Assembly (NCBI RefSeq): GCF_012396365.1
Contig: NZ_JAAXPG010000037.1
Location: forward strand, 1 to 64,000
Length of the DNA stretch: 64,000 nucleotides
DNA from: Nocardiopsis alborubida
GTDB lineage: Bacteria; Actinomycetota; Actinomycetes; Streptosporangiales; Streptosporangiaceae
Reading direction: 5' to 3'
The notes below the pieces were generated by a model, which worked only from the letters and a program-made list of their open reading frames with translations, ran no database searches and was not told where the DNA came from. Shown one piece after another: positions 7,674 to 15,714 of the stretch (position 1 is its first letter; each line of letters starts with the position of its first letter). Position numbers and translations under genes: made by a program.

Positions 7674-8209
7674 GCACCATGACGAGGACGCTCACTCCTG
7701 TCCCGGTTCCGGCTTCGGAACCGCTTCCGTCCCCGCCCCGGCGGGCGTCGACCTGGTGGGAACACCGTGTCTACCCCTCGGACCTGGCACAGGCCCGTCA
7801 GGTCCGCGCCGACCTGCGCGCGGACCTGGCAGGGTTCGAGCCCGACCTGGTGGACACCGTGCTGCTGTGCGCGGCTGAGCTGGCCGCCAACGCCGTCAAG
7901 TACGCACCCGAGGGCCAAGAGTTCCTGCGGGCCCTCGCCCTCCTGGACGAGCGAACGCTGTGGCTGGCCGTGGTGGACGAAGGAGGCGGCATCAGCCTTC
8001 CTCGTATCCCGGACGGCCGGTCGGACGACGAGTGGTCGTGGGCCGAGGGGCAGCGCGGCCTGATGCTCGTCGACTCCCTTGCTCAGGCATGGGGTCACTA
8101 CCCGGTAGGTCCTGGCAACGCTCGTCTGGGTCTCGGGGTCTGGGCGACCTTCCCGGTGCCACCCGACGAACGCCCCTCCGGGCTTCCGGGGTTCGTCATG
8201 AACCGCTGA
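7670..8209 (+). CDS. RsbW-like HATPase (second copy)
   Basis: A 179-residue GHKL ATP-binding protein. AAELAANAVKYAP supplies the N-box Asn, VVDEGGG the G1 box and GQRGLMLVDSLAQAWGH the G2 box. It starts at a GTG overlapping the previous stop by four bases. With the gene at 6280 it brackets two small proteins, which suggests a local signalling unit. The target sigma or anti-anti-sigma factor cannot be read from this window. A strong hairpin terminator follows at 8233-8263. Confidence 0.8.
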   Translation: MSTMTRTLTPVPVPASEPLPSPPRRASTWWEHRVYPSDLAQARQVRADLRADLAGFEPDLVDTVLLCAAELAANAVKYAPEGQEFLRALALLDERTLWLAVVDEGGGISLPRIPDGRSDDEWSWAEGQRGLMLVDSLAQAWGHYPVGPGNARLGLGVWATFPVPPDERPSGLPGFVMNR

Positions 8210-8232
8210 CTGGGCTCTGATCCTGGATCGCC

Positions 8233-8263
8233 GTGGGCGGCGCCTGTCACGGGCGCCGCCCAC
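8233..8263 (+). terminator. Strong hairpin terminator
   Basis: Perfect 12-bp arms GTGGGCGGCGCC and GGCGCCGCCCAC around a 7-nt loop, 24 bp after the HATPase stop. There is no clear U-run, as is common in high-GC actinobacteria. Confidence 0.75.
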
Positions 8264-8427
8264 CGTCATGTCTGGAAGCCGTTCTGCTGGTGTCGCTGGC
8301 CGCAGGAAGAGTGTTTCCGCAGGTAGGCGAGTTGGACATCGAAGAGGCGTGAGCTTACCGACAGTTTTTCTCTGATGGGTCGTCCGAAACCACTTGTGCG
8401 CAGGCCAGACGAGCGGCTACCTTCATC

Positions 8428-8448
8428 TCTGTCACGGAGAGTGACAGA
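8428..8448. promoter_or_regulatory. Palindromic operator candidate ahead of the Tad locus
   Basis: TCTGTCAC and GTGACAGA form a perfect inverted repeat with a 5-nt centre, 24 bp upstream of the first gene of the pilus operon. Position and symmetry fit a dimeric regulator binding site. The CTGTCA half resembles the CTGTCAGC/GCTGACAG inverted repeat at 14458-14516 inside the same operon. Confidence 0.45.
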
Positions 8449-8471
8449 AAAATCACTCCGGGGAGCCCTCT

Positions 8472-8993
8472 GTGGTGCGTGGATTCCTGCTGTTCCTGTC
8501 GAGCGCGATGCTTCTCACCGGGTGTACGGCCAAAGCGGACGAGGCAGTCGAACCAGTCGTTCAATCCGCAACCATGCCACCTGAAACGGAAGCCCCGGAG
8601 AAGTCCCCGGAAGAAGAGGCCGTCGACACCTATCTGCGGTTCTGGGACGCGATCGTTCTCGCTTCTGCGGAAATGGACCCGAACCATCCGGACCTGGAGA
8701 AGTACGCCGTCGACCAGGCGCTCGAACTGGCACAGCAAGGTGTTCAGGGAGTCGCTGACGCTGGTGAAGGCATGGAGGGCGAGCCGGTTCCGGCTCCTGA
8801 GGTGGTCTCCGCGGAGCCTGATGGTGAACCGAGGTCGATCGTGATCAGGGACTGTCAGGGAGCCGGTGACTGGAAGGTCGTCGGAGAGGCCGAGCCAAGG
8901 TCCGACAACGTACGCGTGGACGCCAGGGTGAACCGCGACGTTTTCTCCTGGCGGGTGGTCCAGCTACAGGTGTGGGGAGACGACTCGTGCTGA
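8472..8993 (+). CDS. Lipoprotein at the head of the Tad locus
   Basis: A 173-residue protein with a lipoprotein signal peptide: short basic start, hydrophobic FLLFLSSAMLL, lipobox LLTGC with Cys 18. The mature part has a Pro/Glu-rich linker, then a segment (VDTYLRFWDAIVLASAEMDP) like the NTF2-type domain of small actinobacterial lipoproteins, and a late Cys pair (about 133 and 173) that could form a disulphide. It starts with GTG at 8472 and overlaps the next gene by 22 bp, so it belongs to the pilus operon; a role in assembly or surface anchoring is inferred. Confidence 0.7.
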   Translation: MVRGFLLFLSSAMLLTGCTAKADEAVEPVVQSATMPPETEAPEKSPEEEAVDTYLRFWDAIVLASAEMDPNHPDLEKYAVDQALELAQQGVQGVADAGEGMEGEPVPAPEVVSAEPDGEPRSIVIRDCQGAGDWKVVGEAEPRSDNVRVDARVNRDVFSWRVVQLQVWGDDSC

Positions 8994-9778
8994 TTCCGAC
9001 GACGATCCTCGCCGCTGCCGTCCTTCCTGCCGTGACCGTCGTGTCCCCGATGCTTCCTCCGCCGAGCGAGATCGACTTCAAAGGCAACGCCTCCTGCGAA
9101 GCATCTGGCTGCTCCGCCTTCGCTGAATCCGGGCAGCACAGCGGCGGCTCGTCGGGCGGCGCGCCCCGACCCGACGACGGGGGGACAGCCACGCTCTCCG
9201 CCGAGGACCCGTGCGTGGAGATGGACCGGGCGGAACCGGGCTGGACCTGCGTCGCCTCGACCAGGTCCGGCCCGGGCGGCGGCGGGGAAACCGTCAGCCC
9301 GCGCGAGGCCGCCGAACAGGCACGGGCCTCCATGAGCCTGCCCGCGCCCACCCTGGCCTCCTCACCCGCCGAGGACTCGGTCGTGCACTTCCCGGTATGG
9401 CTGTGGGTGGACGGCGCCGACTGGGAACCGGTCAGCGCGACCGCCTCCGTCTCCGCGGGCTCGGTCACCGTGACGGCCGTGCCGCAGCAGCTCCGCTGGG
9501 ACATGGGCGACGGAACGGTCCTCTACTGCGACGGACCCGGTACCGCCTTCGACCCCGCGCGCCACGACGCCGAGACGCCCTCACCCGACTGCGGCCACGC
9601 CTACACCCGCACGTCCCGCAACCAGCCCGACAACCGCTTCCCGGTCGCCGCCACGGTGTCCTGGACGGTGGAGTGGACCACCAGCGCGGGCGGCGGAGGC
9701 ACCCTCGACCCGTTGACGACCAGCGCATCCGACAGCGTCCGCGTGCGCGAGGTCCACGCGCTGGTCACCGACGGCTGA
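8972..9778 (+). CDS. Secreted protein with a PKD-like segment
   Basis: A 268-residue exported protein with a signal peptide after an Arg pair (GRRLVLIPTTILAAAVLPAV). It then has a Gly/Ser-rich linker, a region VHFPVWLWVDGADWEPVSAT, and a PKD-like strand LRWDMGDGT followed by CGHAYTRTS. Similar proteins occur in actinobacterial Tad loci, in the same position before the SAF/CpaB gene. Cys residues are few and paired. The GTG at 8972 gives the best n-region for the signal peptide; a second GTG at 8987 is possible. The function is unknown; an adhesin or pilus-associated role is inferred. Confidence 0.65.
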   Translation: MGRRLVLIPTTILAAAVLPAVTVVSPMLPPPSEIDFKGNASCEASGCSAFAESGQHSGGSSGGAPRPDDGGTATLSAEDPCVEMDRAEPGWTCVASTRSGPGGGGETVSPREAAEQARASMSLPAPTLASSPAEDSVVHFPVWLWVDGADWEPVSATASVSAGSVTVTAVPQQLRWDMGDGTVLYCDGPGTAFDPARHDAETPSPDCGHAYTRTSRNQPDNRFPVAATVSWTVEWTTSAGGGGTLDPLTTSASDSVRVREVHALVTDG

Positions 9779-9821
9779 GCACAGCAGGGACCTCGACGTA
9801 CCAGGGACGGGAGCACAGGGC

Positions 9822-10439
9822 GTGACGACGTTGACCAAACCCCACTCAGGCGACCGGAAGACCGGGAAGCCCCGGCTGTCCGCCGTCCGCCGCCGCGGCT
9901 GGAAGCGGCCCTTCGCCGGGATCGCCGCCATGGTCCTGGGCGGCGTCATCGCCGCCTGGGCCGCCACCCGGGAGGAGGAGCCCGCGACGGTCCTGGTCGC
10001 GGTCAATGATGTGGAGGCCGGTGAGGGCCTCGACATCGCCGACCTACGGGTCGTGTCCGCGTTCGGTGTGGAGGAGTTGGACCTGGTCACGGTCCCCGAG
10101 GCCCTGCGCGGTCGGGCGGCGGCACCGATCTCGGCCGGAACCGTGCTCACCGGCCCGATGATCGCCGACACCTCCGCCTGGCCCGCGCCGGGACAGGCGG
10201 TGGTCGCAGTGGAGACCACTCCGGGGATGCTCCCGGATTCCGCGGGCAAGGACGCGCTGCTGCTGGTGGTCGCCGAGGAGGGCGACCCCTTCCCCGCTCG
10301 CCTGCACTCGCTGGGGGACGAGGAGGCCTCGGCGGACGCGCGGGTCGTGGAGCTGTTGGTGGTGGACGAGGACGCGGCCGGGGCGGCCCGTGCCGTGGAC
10401 GCGCCGGGCACGCGCCTGGTGCTCATGGCCGAGCCGTAG
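9822..10439 (+). CDS. SAF-domain protein, CpaB/RcpC-like
   Basis: A 205-residue protein with a basic N-terminus, one transmembrane segment (FAGIAAMVLGGVIAAWAA) and a SAF domain (VLVAVNDVEAGEGLDIADLRVV ... RGRAAAPISAGTVL). This is the layout of CpaB/RcpC, the periplasmic or outer-face scaffold protein of Tad/Flp pilus systems. It lies in the expected place before the ATPases. The call is supported by domain order and context; actinobacteria lack an outer membrane secretin, so the role may differ from that in Caulobacter. Confidence 0.8.
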   Translation: MTTLTKPHSGDRKTGKPRLSAVRRRGWKRPFAGIAAMVLGGVIAAWAATREEEPATVLVAVNDVEAGEGLDIADLRVVSAFGVEELDLVTVPEALRGRAAAPISAGTVLTGPMIADTSAWPAPGQAVVAVETTPGMLPDSAGKDALLLVVAEEGDPFPARLHSLGDEEASADARVVELLVVDEDAAGAARAVDAPGTRLVLMAEP

Positions 10440-10477
10440 GCCGTAGGACGACAGAGCAAGAACGAAAGGGGGAGAGC

Positions 10478-11311
10478 ATGATCATCGCGGTGTGTTCGTT
10501 CTCGGGAGCTCCTGGGGTCACGACCCTGGCGACCGCCCTGGCGGCGGTGTGGCCCACGGGTCCGCTCACTGTTCCGGTACTGGTGGAGGCCGACGCCAGC
10601 GGCGGAGACCTGGCCGTGTGGCACCGGCTTGTCGGCCGACCCGGGCTGGTCTCGCTCGCGGCGTCGGTCCGGGCCGCCTCCGACCCGAACCCGGACGGGG
10701 AGCAGGGGACGCGGCGCGCCCTGCTGGCGCACGCCGCCGAACTCCCCGGAGGGCTGCGGGCCCTGGCCGCGCCGACCACGGCGCACGAGGCCTCCGCCGT
10801 GGTGACCGCGCTCGCGCACCGGGCCCGCGTCCTGCGGGGCGGGCTGACCGTCCTGGACCTGGGCCGGGTGGCCCCGGGGACCGCGGGCGCGCACCTGCTC
10901 ACCCTGTCCGACGCCGTGGTGCTGACCGTCGCGGGCGACGACGCCGCGCAGATCCACCGCGTCTCGCGCTGCCGCGACGTCCTGGAATCCTTGTCGGGCA
11001 AGGGCGCCGCGGTCGGTCTGGCGGTGCACGGCTCCCGCTTCTCCAGCGGCGAGATCACCGCCCAGACCGGCTGCCGGGTGTGGGCCCGGCTGCCGCACGA
11101 CCCGACCGGCGCGGCGTTCCTGCGCGGAGAGGACTCCCGCCCGCGGGGCTTGCGAGAGCGGATGGCCGCCTGGTCGCACACCCGCCACAACCCCGACGGC
11201 GTCGAGTGGATGCCGCTGCTGGCCGCCGCCCGCGGCCTGGCCGAACAGGTCGACGACGTGGTGGACGCCGCCGCGACCCTGCGCCGCTTCGAGGAGGCGT
11301 TCGCCGCGTGA
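10478..11311 (+). CDS. CpaE/ParA-like ATPase of the Tad locus
   Basis: A 277-residue MinD/ParA-type protein. The N-terminal strand and loop IIAVCSFSGAPGVTTLA is a degenerate deviant Walker A: the signature Lys is missing and the loop reads GAPGVTT. EADASGGDLAVWH is the switch region and LTVLDLGRVAPGTAG the Walker B-like strand. In Tad systems CpaE/TadZ localises the machine at the pole or septum and often has an inactive nucleotide site. It starts 38 bp after the SAF gene and overlaps tadA by four bases. Confidence 0.75.
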   Translation: MIIAVCSFSGAPGVTTLATALAAVWPTGPLTVPVLVEADASGGDLAVWHRLVGRPGLVSLAASVRAASDPNPDGEQGTRRALLAHAAELPGGLRALAAPTTAHEASAVVTALAHRARVLRGGLTVLDLGRVAPGTAGAHLLTLSDAVVLTVAGDDAAQIHRVSRCRDVLESLSGKGAAVGLAVHGSRFSSGEITAQTGCRVWARLPHDPTGAAFLRGEDSRPRGLRERMAAWSHTRHNPDGVEWMPLLAAARGLAEQVDDVVDAAATLRRFEEAFAA

Positions 11312-12633
11312 GCACCTCCGACGCCTCCCGCTTGGCCGCCCCGAGCAGTCACCGCGTCGCACCGCACCTGGCCGAGACCGCCGACCGGCTGGCCGACCGC
11401 GTCACCGACACCCTGGTCCGACAGGAATCGGACGCCCCGACGCGCGGCGGCGACCGCAGCCGGCGCGAACGCGCGGACGCGGTGCTCGCGGCCCTGCTGG
11501 AGGAGTACGCCTGCCGCGCCCTCACCGGATCCGCCCGCGCGTTGACCGGCCCCGAGGAGGAATGGGTCCGCGCACGCGCCCTGGCCCAGGTCTGCGGACT
11601 CGGTCCCCTCGAACTCCTGCTCGCCGAACCCGGCGTGCGCGACATCCACATCAACGGCACCCGCGTCTGGGTCGACCTCGGCGACGGCCGCCGAGAGGAA
11701 CGCGCGCCCGTCACCTCCACCGACGAGGAACTCGTCGCCCTGGTCCGGCGCCTGGCGGGACAGTCCCCCGGCGGAGAACGGCGCTTCGACGCCTCCGCGC
11801 CCCTGCTGAGCATGGAGCTGACCGGCGGCGCCCGCCTCTCCGCCGTCATGGGTGTCTCCCGGCGCCCGGCTGTCACCATCCGCCGCCACCCCGAACGCGA
11901 ACTCACCCTGGCCGACCTCACCGCCTCGGGCATGCTCACCCGCCCCGTGCGCTCCCTGCTCACCGCGGCCGTGCGCGCCCGGCTCAACCTCGTCATCGGC
12001 GGCGCCACTGGATCGGGCAAGACCACGCTGCTGCGCGCCCTGGCCCGCCACATCCCGCCCGCCGAACGCGTCATCACCGTCGAGGCCGCCTTCGAACTCA
12101 GGCTGGACGCCGACGAGGACCTCAACTGCCTCGCCCTCCAAGGCAGGCCGCCCAACACCGAGGGAGCCGGGGAGATCACCCTGGCCGACCTGGTCCGCCA
12201 CGCGCTGCGCATGTCCCCGGACCGGGTCATCGTCGGCGAGACCCGCGGACAGGAGACCGTCGCGCTCCTGCACGCCATGACCATGGGCACCGACGGTTCC
12301 ATGGCCACCGTGCACGCCTCCTCCTCGGAGCAGATCCTCACCAAACTCGCCACCTACGCCAACCAGGCCAGCGAACGCCTGACCCTGGAGGAGAGCGGCG
12401 TCCTCATCTCCTCCGCCGTCCACCTGGCCGTGCACATCGACACCGACGAGCACGGCGGCGGACGTGTCAGCAGCATCCGCGAGATCGTCGGCGTCGACGG
12501 GCCCCGGGTGGTCACCAACGAGGTCTACGCCCGCGAACACGGCGGGTTCACCACCCCGCTGAGCCCGCAGTACACCCGCGAGCTCGTCCGCGTCGGCTTC
12601 GACCCGGCCAGCCTGTTCGAGGACGCGGGGTGA
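11308..12633 (+). CDS. tadA: TadA/CpaF secretion ATPase
   Basis: A 441-residue type II/IV secretion ATPase that powers pilus assembly. Visible motifs are GGATGSGKTTLLRAL (Walker A), the Asp/Glu region ERVITVEAAFEL, MSPDRVIVGETRGQET (Walker B) and the His box ATVHASSSEQIL. The N-terminal domain has the usual PLELLLAEPGVRDIHINGT. The start is the GTG at 11308 in a GTGA overlap with the previous gene; a longer in-frame reading frame starting near 10492 is an artefact. One oddity is that the acidic box usually reads E-D-x-x-E-L, but here the second position is Ala. Confidence 0.9.
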   Translation: MSTSDASRLAAPSSHRVAPHLAETADRLADRVTDTLVRQESDAPTRGGDRSRRERADAVLAALLEEYACRALTGSARALTGPEEEWVRARALAQVCGLGPLELLLAEPGVRDIHINGTRVWVDLGDGRREERAPVTSTDEELVALVRRLAGQSPGGERRFDASAPLLSMELTGGARLSAVMGVSRRPAVTIRRHPERELTLADLTASGMLTRPVRSLLTAAVRARLNLVIGGATGSGKTTLLRALARHIPPAERVITVEAAFELRLDADEDLNCLALQGRPPNTEGAGEITLADLVRHALRMSPDRVIVGETRGQETVALLHAMTMGTDGSMATVHASSSEQILTKLATYANQASERLTLEESGVLISSAVHLAVHIDTDEHGGGRVSSIREIVGVDGPRVVTNEVYAREHGGFTTPLSPQYTRELVRVGFDPASLFEDAG

Positions 12634-13475
12634 CCACCGTCCTGGCCGCCAGCCTGGGCGGCGCCGCGGTCGGCTTGGGCCTGGTACTGCTCTGGCCCGT
12701 GCTCGCGGCGGCCCCCAGGCTCCTGCGCCCGCGGGTCAGCGTGCGCCGCGACGCCGTGTTCAGGGCGGCCGCCACCCTCGGCGCGGGCATGCTCGCCTGG
12801 GGCATCACCGGCTGGCCCGTCGCCGCCGCCCTGGCCGCCGCTGCCGCCTGGTGGCTGCCCGCCGTTCTGGGACCCGACCGGACCACCGCCGCCGAGATCG
12901 CCCGCATCGAGGCCGTCGCGGGCTGGACCGAACAACTGCGCGACCTCATCAGCGCCTCCTCCGGGCTCCGACAGGCCATCTGGACCTCCTGCGCCATCGC
13001 CCCCGAGGCCGTGCGCGGTGACGTGCAGGGACTGGCCGCGGACCTGACCGCGGGCAACGACCTGGAGGACGCGCTCACCGCCTTCGCCCACCGCGTCGAC
13101 AACGAGACCGCCGACCTGGTGGCCGCCGCGCTGTCCATGGCAGCCCACCGGCACGCCGCCGACCTGGGCACCCTCCTGGGAAGCCTGGCCGAGGCAGCGC
13201 GCGACCGCGCGTCCATGCTCGTGCGCACCTCCACCTCCCGGGCACGCACCCGCACCTCCGTCCGCATCATCACCACCGCCTCCCTCGCCATGGTCATCGG
13301 CATGGCCGCCCTCAACGGCCCCTACTTCGCTCCGCTCGGCTCGACCACCGGCCAACTCGTGCTCGCACTGGTCGGAACCGTGTGGGCGGGAGCGCTGTGG
13401 TGGCTGACGCGCCTGTCAGAGCCGCCGCGCACCGAACGCGTGCTGTCAGCCCACGAGCAGGAGGAGCGCATATGA
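12630..13475 (+). CDS. tadB: TadB-like inner-membrane pilus protein (GspF fold)
   Basis: A 281-residue membrane protein. Two N-terminal hydrophobic segments (LAASLGGAAVGLGLVLLWPV; LGAGMLAWGITGWPVAAALAA) are followed by a soluble four-helix region of the T2SSF type (GWTEQLRDLISASSGLRQAI; ADLVAAALSMAAHRHAADLG) and two C-terminal transmembrane segments. It starts at a GTG overlapping the tadA stop by four bases. TadB and TadC form the membrane platform that the ATPase drives. The gene symbol rests on position and topology. Confidence 0.85.
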   Translation: MTTVLAASLGGAAVGLGLVLLWPVLAAAPRLLRPRVSVRRDAVFRAAATLGAGMLAWGITGWPVAAALAAAAAWWLPAVLGPDRTTAAEIARIEAVAGWTEQLRDLISASSGLRQAIWTSCAIAPEAVRGDVQGLAADLTAGNDLEDALTAFAHRVDNETADLVAAALSMAAHRHAADLGTLLGSLAEAARDRASMLVRTSTSRARTRTSVRIITTASLAMVIGMAALNGPYFAPLGSTTGQLVLALVGTVWAGALWWLTRLSEPPRTERVLSAHEQEERI

Positions 13476-14413
13476 GCGTGTTCGCGGCGGCCCTGGGCGG
13501 GGCCGCGGTGGGAGCCGGACTGTGGTGGACGGCGCGGGTGCTGAGCCGCCCCGGCCTGGCCGACCTCCTTCCACCGCCGGACCTGGAACCGGAAGGGGGC
13601 CAGAGGCGGGAAGGGGAACGCGCATGGGGGCGGGCGGGGGAGAGAAAGAAGGCAGGGATTGCCGGGGCCGTGGGCACCGCCGCGAGCCTGGCGCGGGCCG
13701 GCGGGGGAGTACTGGCCCGGTTCGGCTGGCCAGGTCCCCGAACCCGGCGCGACCTGGCCGTGTGCGGCATCGACACCGACCGCCACCGCGCCGAGGTGAC
13801 CGTGTCCGCGTTCGCCGGAGCCACCCTGTTCCTGTTCCTGCTGGCCACCGCCGTGCCGCCCGCGTCACCGATGCCGCTTCCCGCCGCGCTGGGACTCGGG
13901 GCGTCCTGCCTGGTGCTGTGCCTGGTCGCTCCCGCGCTCGTGCGCCGCCACAGGGCGGCCCGAAGCCGCGCCCGGCTGGGCGCGGCCACCTCGGTCATCG
14001 CCGACCTCGTCGGAGTCGCCCTGGCCGGAGGGTCGGGGGTCACCGGAGCACTCACCGCCGCCACCCGGCGCGGGAACGGAGCGGCCTTCGACCTGATCCG
14101 GCGCTGCCTGCACGAGGCGAACCTGCGCACCCGACCGCCCTGGGACGCCCTGTCCGACCTCGCGGAGCGGACCGGCGTGCGCGAACTGGACGAACTCGCC
14201 TCCTCCATCCGCATCGCCGGGACCGACGGCGCCCGGGTGCGCGCCTCGGTCCGCGCCAAGGCCGCCGCCCTGCGCACCCACCGCCTCGCCGCCCTGGAAG
14301 CGCAGGCCCACGAGGCCACCGAGCGGATGACCCTGCCGGTCATGCTGCTGGTGCTCGGCTTTCTGCTGCTCATGGGCTACCCCGCCGCCACGCACGTGAC
14401 CAGCGGGTTCTGA
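13472..14413 (+). CDS. tadC: TadC-like inner-membrane pilus protein (GspF fold)
   Basis: A 313-residue membrane protein that pairs with TadB. After an N-terminal segment (FAAALGGAAVGAGLWWTARV) comes a charged, variable stretch (about 35-70), a membrane pair near 110-155, the T2SSF core (SVIADLVGVALAGGSGVTGA; LDELASSIRIAGTDGARV) and a final membrane segment (LPVMLLVLGFLLLMGYPA). Its ATG overlaps the tadB stop (ATGA), and it is followed by 133 bp before the pilin-like gene, where an inverted repeat is seen. Confidence 0.85.
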   Translation: MSVFAAALGGAAVGAGLWWTARVLSRPGLADLLPPPDLEPEGGQRREGERAWGRAGERKKAGIAGAVGTAASLARAGGGVLARFGWPGPRTRRDLAVCGIDTDRHRAEVTVSAFAGATLFLFLLATAVPPASPMPLPAALGLGASCLVLCLVAPALVRRHRAARSRARLGAATSVIADLVGVALAGGSGVTGALTAATRRGNGAAFDLIRRCLHEANLRTRPPWDALSDLAERTGVRELDELASSIRIAGTDGARVRASVRAKAAALRTHRLAALEAQAHEATERMTLPVMLLVLGFLLLMGYPAATHVTSGF

Positions 14414-14457
14414 CCAAAGATCCCGGCATTCGAGACGCGTCAGCCGTTCGCTGTCCA

Positions 14458-14516
14458 CTGTCAGCGGGCGCCGGTCACCGACCACCGCACGCCAGCCGCT
14501 CACCACCGGCTGACAG
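14458..14516. promoter_or_regulatory. Inverted repeat upstream of the pilin-like gene
   Basis: CTGTCAGC (14458-14465) and GCTGACAG (14509-14516) are perfect reverse complements 43 bp apart, in the only sizeable gap of the pilus operon and 31 bp before the pilin-like gene. This could be a regulator site giving the pilin its own promoter, or an RNA processing structure. Confidence 0.4.
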
Positions 14517-14546
14517 ACACCGGCCACCGAGAAAAGGGGCAACCAC

Positions 14547-14750
14547 ATGCGCCAGGCCCTGCGCCGCACCTTCACCGCACTCGTCCTCGGCAGGCGCCGT
14601 CACGGCAGCGCCGCGGACCGGGGATCGACCACCACGGAGTACGTGCTCATGCTCGTCGTCGCCATCGGTATCGCCACGGCGGTCGGCGGCATCCTCACCC
14701 CGAGGATCATCGAGAGCGCCCAGTCCGTCGACCTGGGCGTCACACCGTGA
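14547..14750 (+). CDS. Flp/Fap-type prepilin-like peptide
   Basis: A 67-residue protein with the layout of a Flp pilin: a basic leader (MRQALRRTFTALVLGRRRHG), a prepilin-type processing site around DRGSTTTEY (Glu at mature +5, Tyr next to it), and one hydrophobic helix (VLMLVVAIGIATAVGGIL). It lies between tadC and the TadE-like genes, the standard place for the major pilin in actinobacterial Tad loci. The prepilin peptidase needed to cut it is not in the window. A strong AAAAGGGG-type site precedes the ATG. Confidence 0.8.
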   Translation: MRQALRRTFTALVLGRRRHGSAADRGSTTTEYVLMLVVAIGIATAVGGILTPRIIESAQSVDLGVTP

Positions 14751-15205
14751 GGTATGGACCGAGGAGGGACGGCAAGGACGGCAGGGGCGGTCGGGAAGAC
14801 CGGGATGTTCGGGAGCGCAGGGGCGCTCGGGACGGCCGGGATGACAGAGGCGGTGCGGACACCCTGTTCGTCATTCCGCTGATGTTCGTGATGCTGCTGG
14901 GCATCCTGCAATACGGGCTCTGGGCGCACGCCCACCACCGCGCCCAAGCCGTGGCCACCGAGGCGCTTGCGGCAGCACGAGCCTTCGGCGGCAGCGCCGG
15001 AGAAGGACGATCGCGGGGACACGCCCTGGCCGAGGACCTGGGCGGCACCGTCCTGCGGGACGTCCGCGTCCGGGTGGAGCGGGGTGACGCCACCACCAGC
15101 ACCAGGGTGGACGGCACCGCGATCAGCCTGGTCCCCGGATGGAACCCGTCCGTCAGCACGACCCTGTCCGGACCCACGGAGCACGTCGACGGAGCGGCCC
15201 GGTGA
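14747..15205 (+). CDS. TadE-like minor pilin with a long charged leader
   Basis: A 152-residue protein whose first 36 residues are almost all Arg, Asp and Gly (DGRGGREDRDVRERRGARDG is part). They precede a pilin-like site (DDRGGADTL) and a hydrophobic helix FVIPLMFVMLLGILQYGLW, after which the TadE pattern AHHRAQAVATEALAAAR follows. TadE proteins are minor pseudopilins of the Tad apparatus. The DNA of the leader is a run of short GA/GG-rich repeats, suggesting slippage expansion. It begins with GTG overlapping the pilin stop and ends overlapping the next gene. Confidence 0.75.
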   Translation: MRYGPRRDGKDGRGGREDRDVRERRGARDGRDDRGGADTLFVIPLMFVMLLGILQYGLWAHAHHRAQAVATEALAAARAFGGSAGEGRSRGHALAEDLGGTVLRDVRVRVERGDATTSTRVDGTAISLVPGWNPSVSTTLSGPTEHVDGAAR

Positions 15206-15714
15206 CAGCGCCTCGTGAGCGGGTTCGGGACCGGAATCCGAGGCGGGAGCAGAACCGGGCCCGGGACCCGAAACGGGAGCGGGCCCGGGAACGAGGACTG
15301 AAGCGGGAGCGGGACCGGGGGAGTGCGTCGGTCGAACTGGTCCTCATCGTTCCCGTCGTGCTGGCCTTCCTGCTCCTGCTGGCCCTGACCGGCCGCAACT
15401 ACACCACAGCGCTGGCAGCCGACGCCCTCGCCCACGCCGCCGCGCGCTCCGCTTCCCTGCACACCGACCGGAACGAAGCCCGAAACGCCGCTGAGCAGGC
15501 CGTCGCCGAGAGCGTGGGCGGCTGGGGACGCGCCTGCCAGGAACCCGCCGTGCGGCTGCGGCCGACCACGGAAGGGAATCTGCGCGCGATGCGGGCGGAG
15601 GTCGTGTGCACCGTGCACCGCGACGACCTGCGCGTTCTGGAGGTCGGCGAGCGGCGCACCGTCACCGGATCGGCCGTCTCCGTCCTGGACGTCCACCGAG
15701 AGCAGGAACCCTGA
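15202..15714 (+). CDS. TadE/TadF-like minor pilin with a charged leader
   Basis: A 170-residue protein with a 38-residue, strongly basic leader (Arg/Glu/Asp repeats) ending in the processing site DRGSASVELVL, then the hydrophobic helix IVPVVLAFLLLLALTGRNY and a soluble domain with two Cys (about 112 and 133) that may pair. The RGSAxVE pattern is the classic TadE/TadG signature. The GTG start overlaps the previous stop by four bases and the TGA stop overlaps the next ATG by one. Confidence 0.8.
   Translation: MTAPRERVRDRNPRREQNRARDPKRERARERGLKRERDRGSASVELVLIVPVVLAFLLLLALTGRNYTTALAADALAHAAARSASLHTDRNEARNAAEQAVAESVGGWGRACQEPAVRLRPTTEGNLRAMRAEVVCTVHRDDLRVLEVGERRTVTGSAVSVLDVHREQEP

Noticed and set aside
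10492-11307. A longer TadA beginning at 10492
   Set aside because: That part is Arg/Pro-rich out-of-frame sequence of the CpaE-like gene; the GTG at 11308 overlapping the upstream stop is the real start.
9581-12540. Long leftward frames (up to 705 codons) opposite the Tad genes
   Set aside because: Arg/Gly/Ala-rich shadows of the rightward genes, with no start sites or domains.
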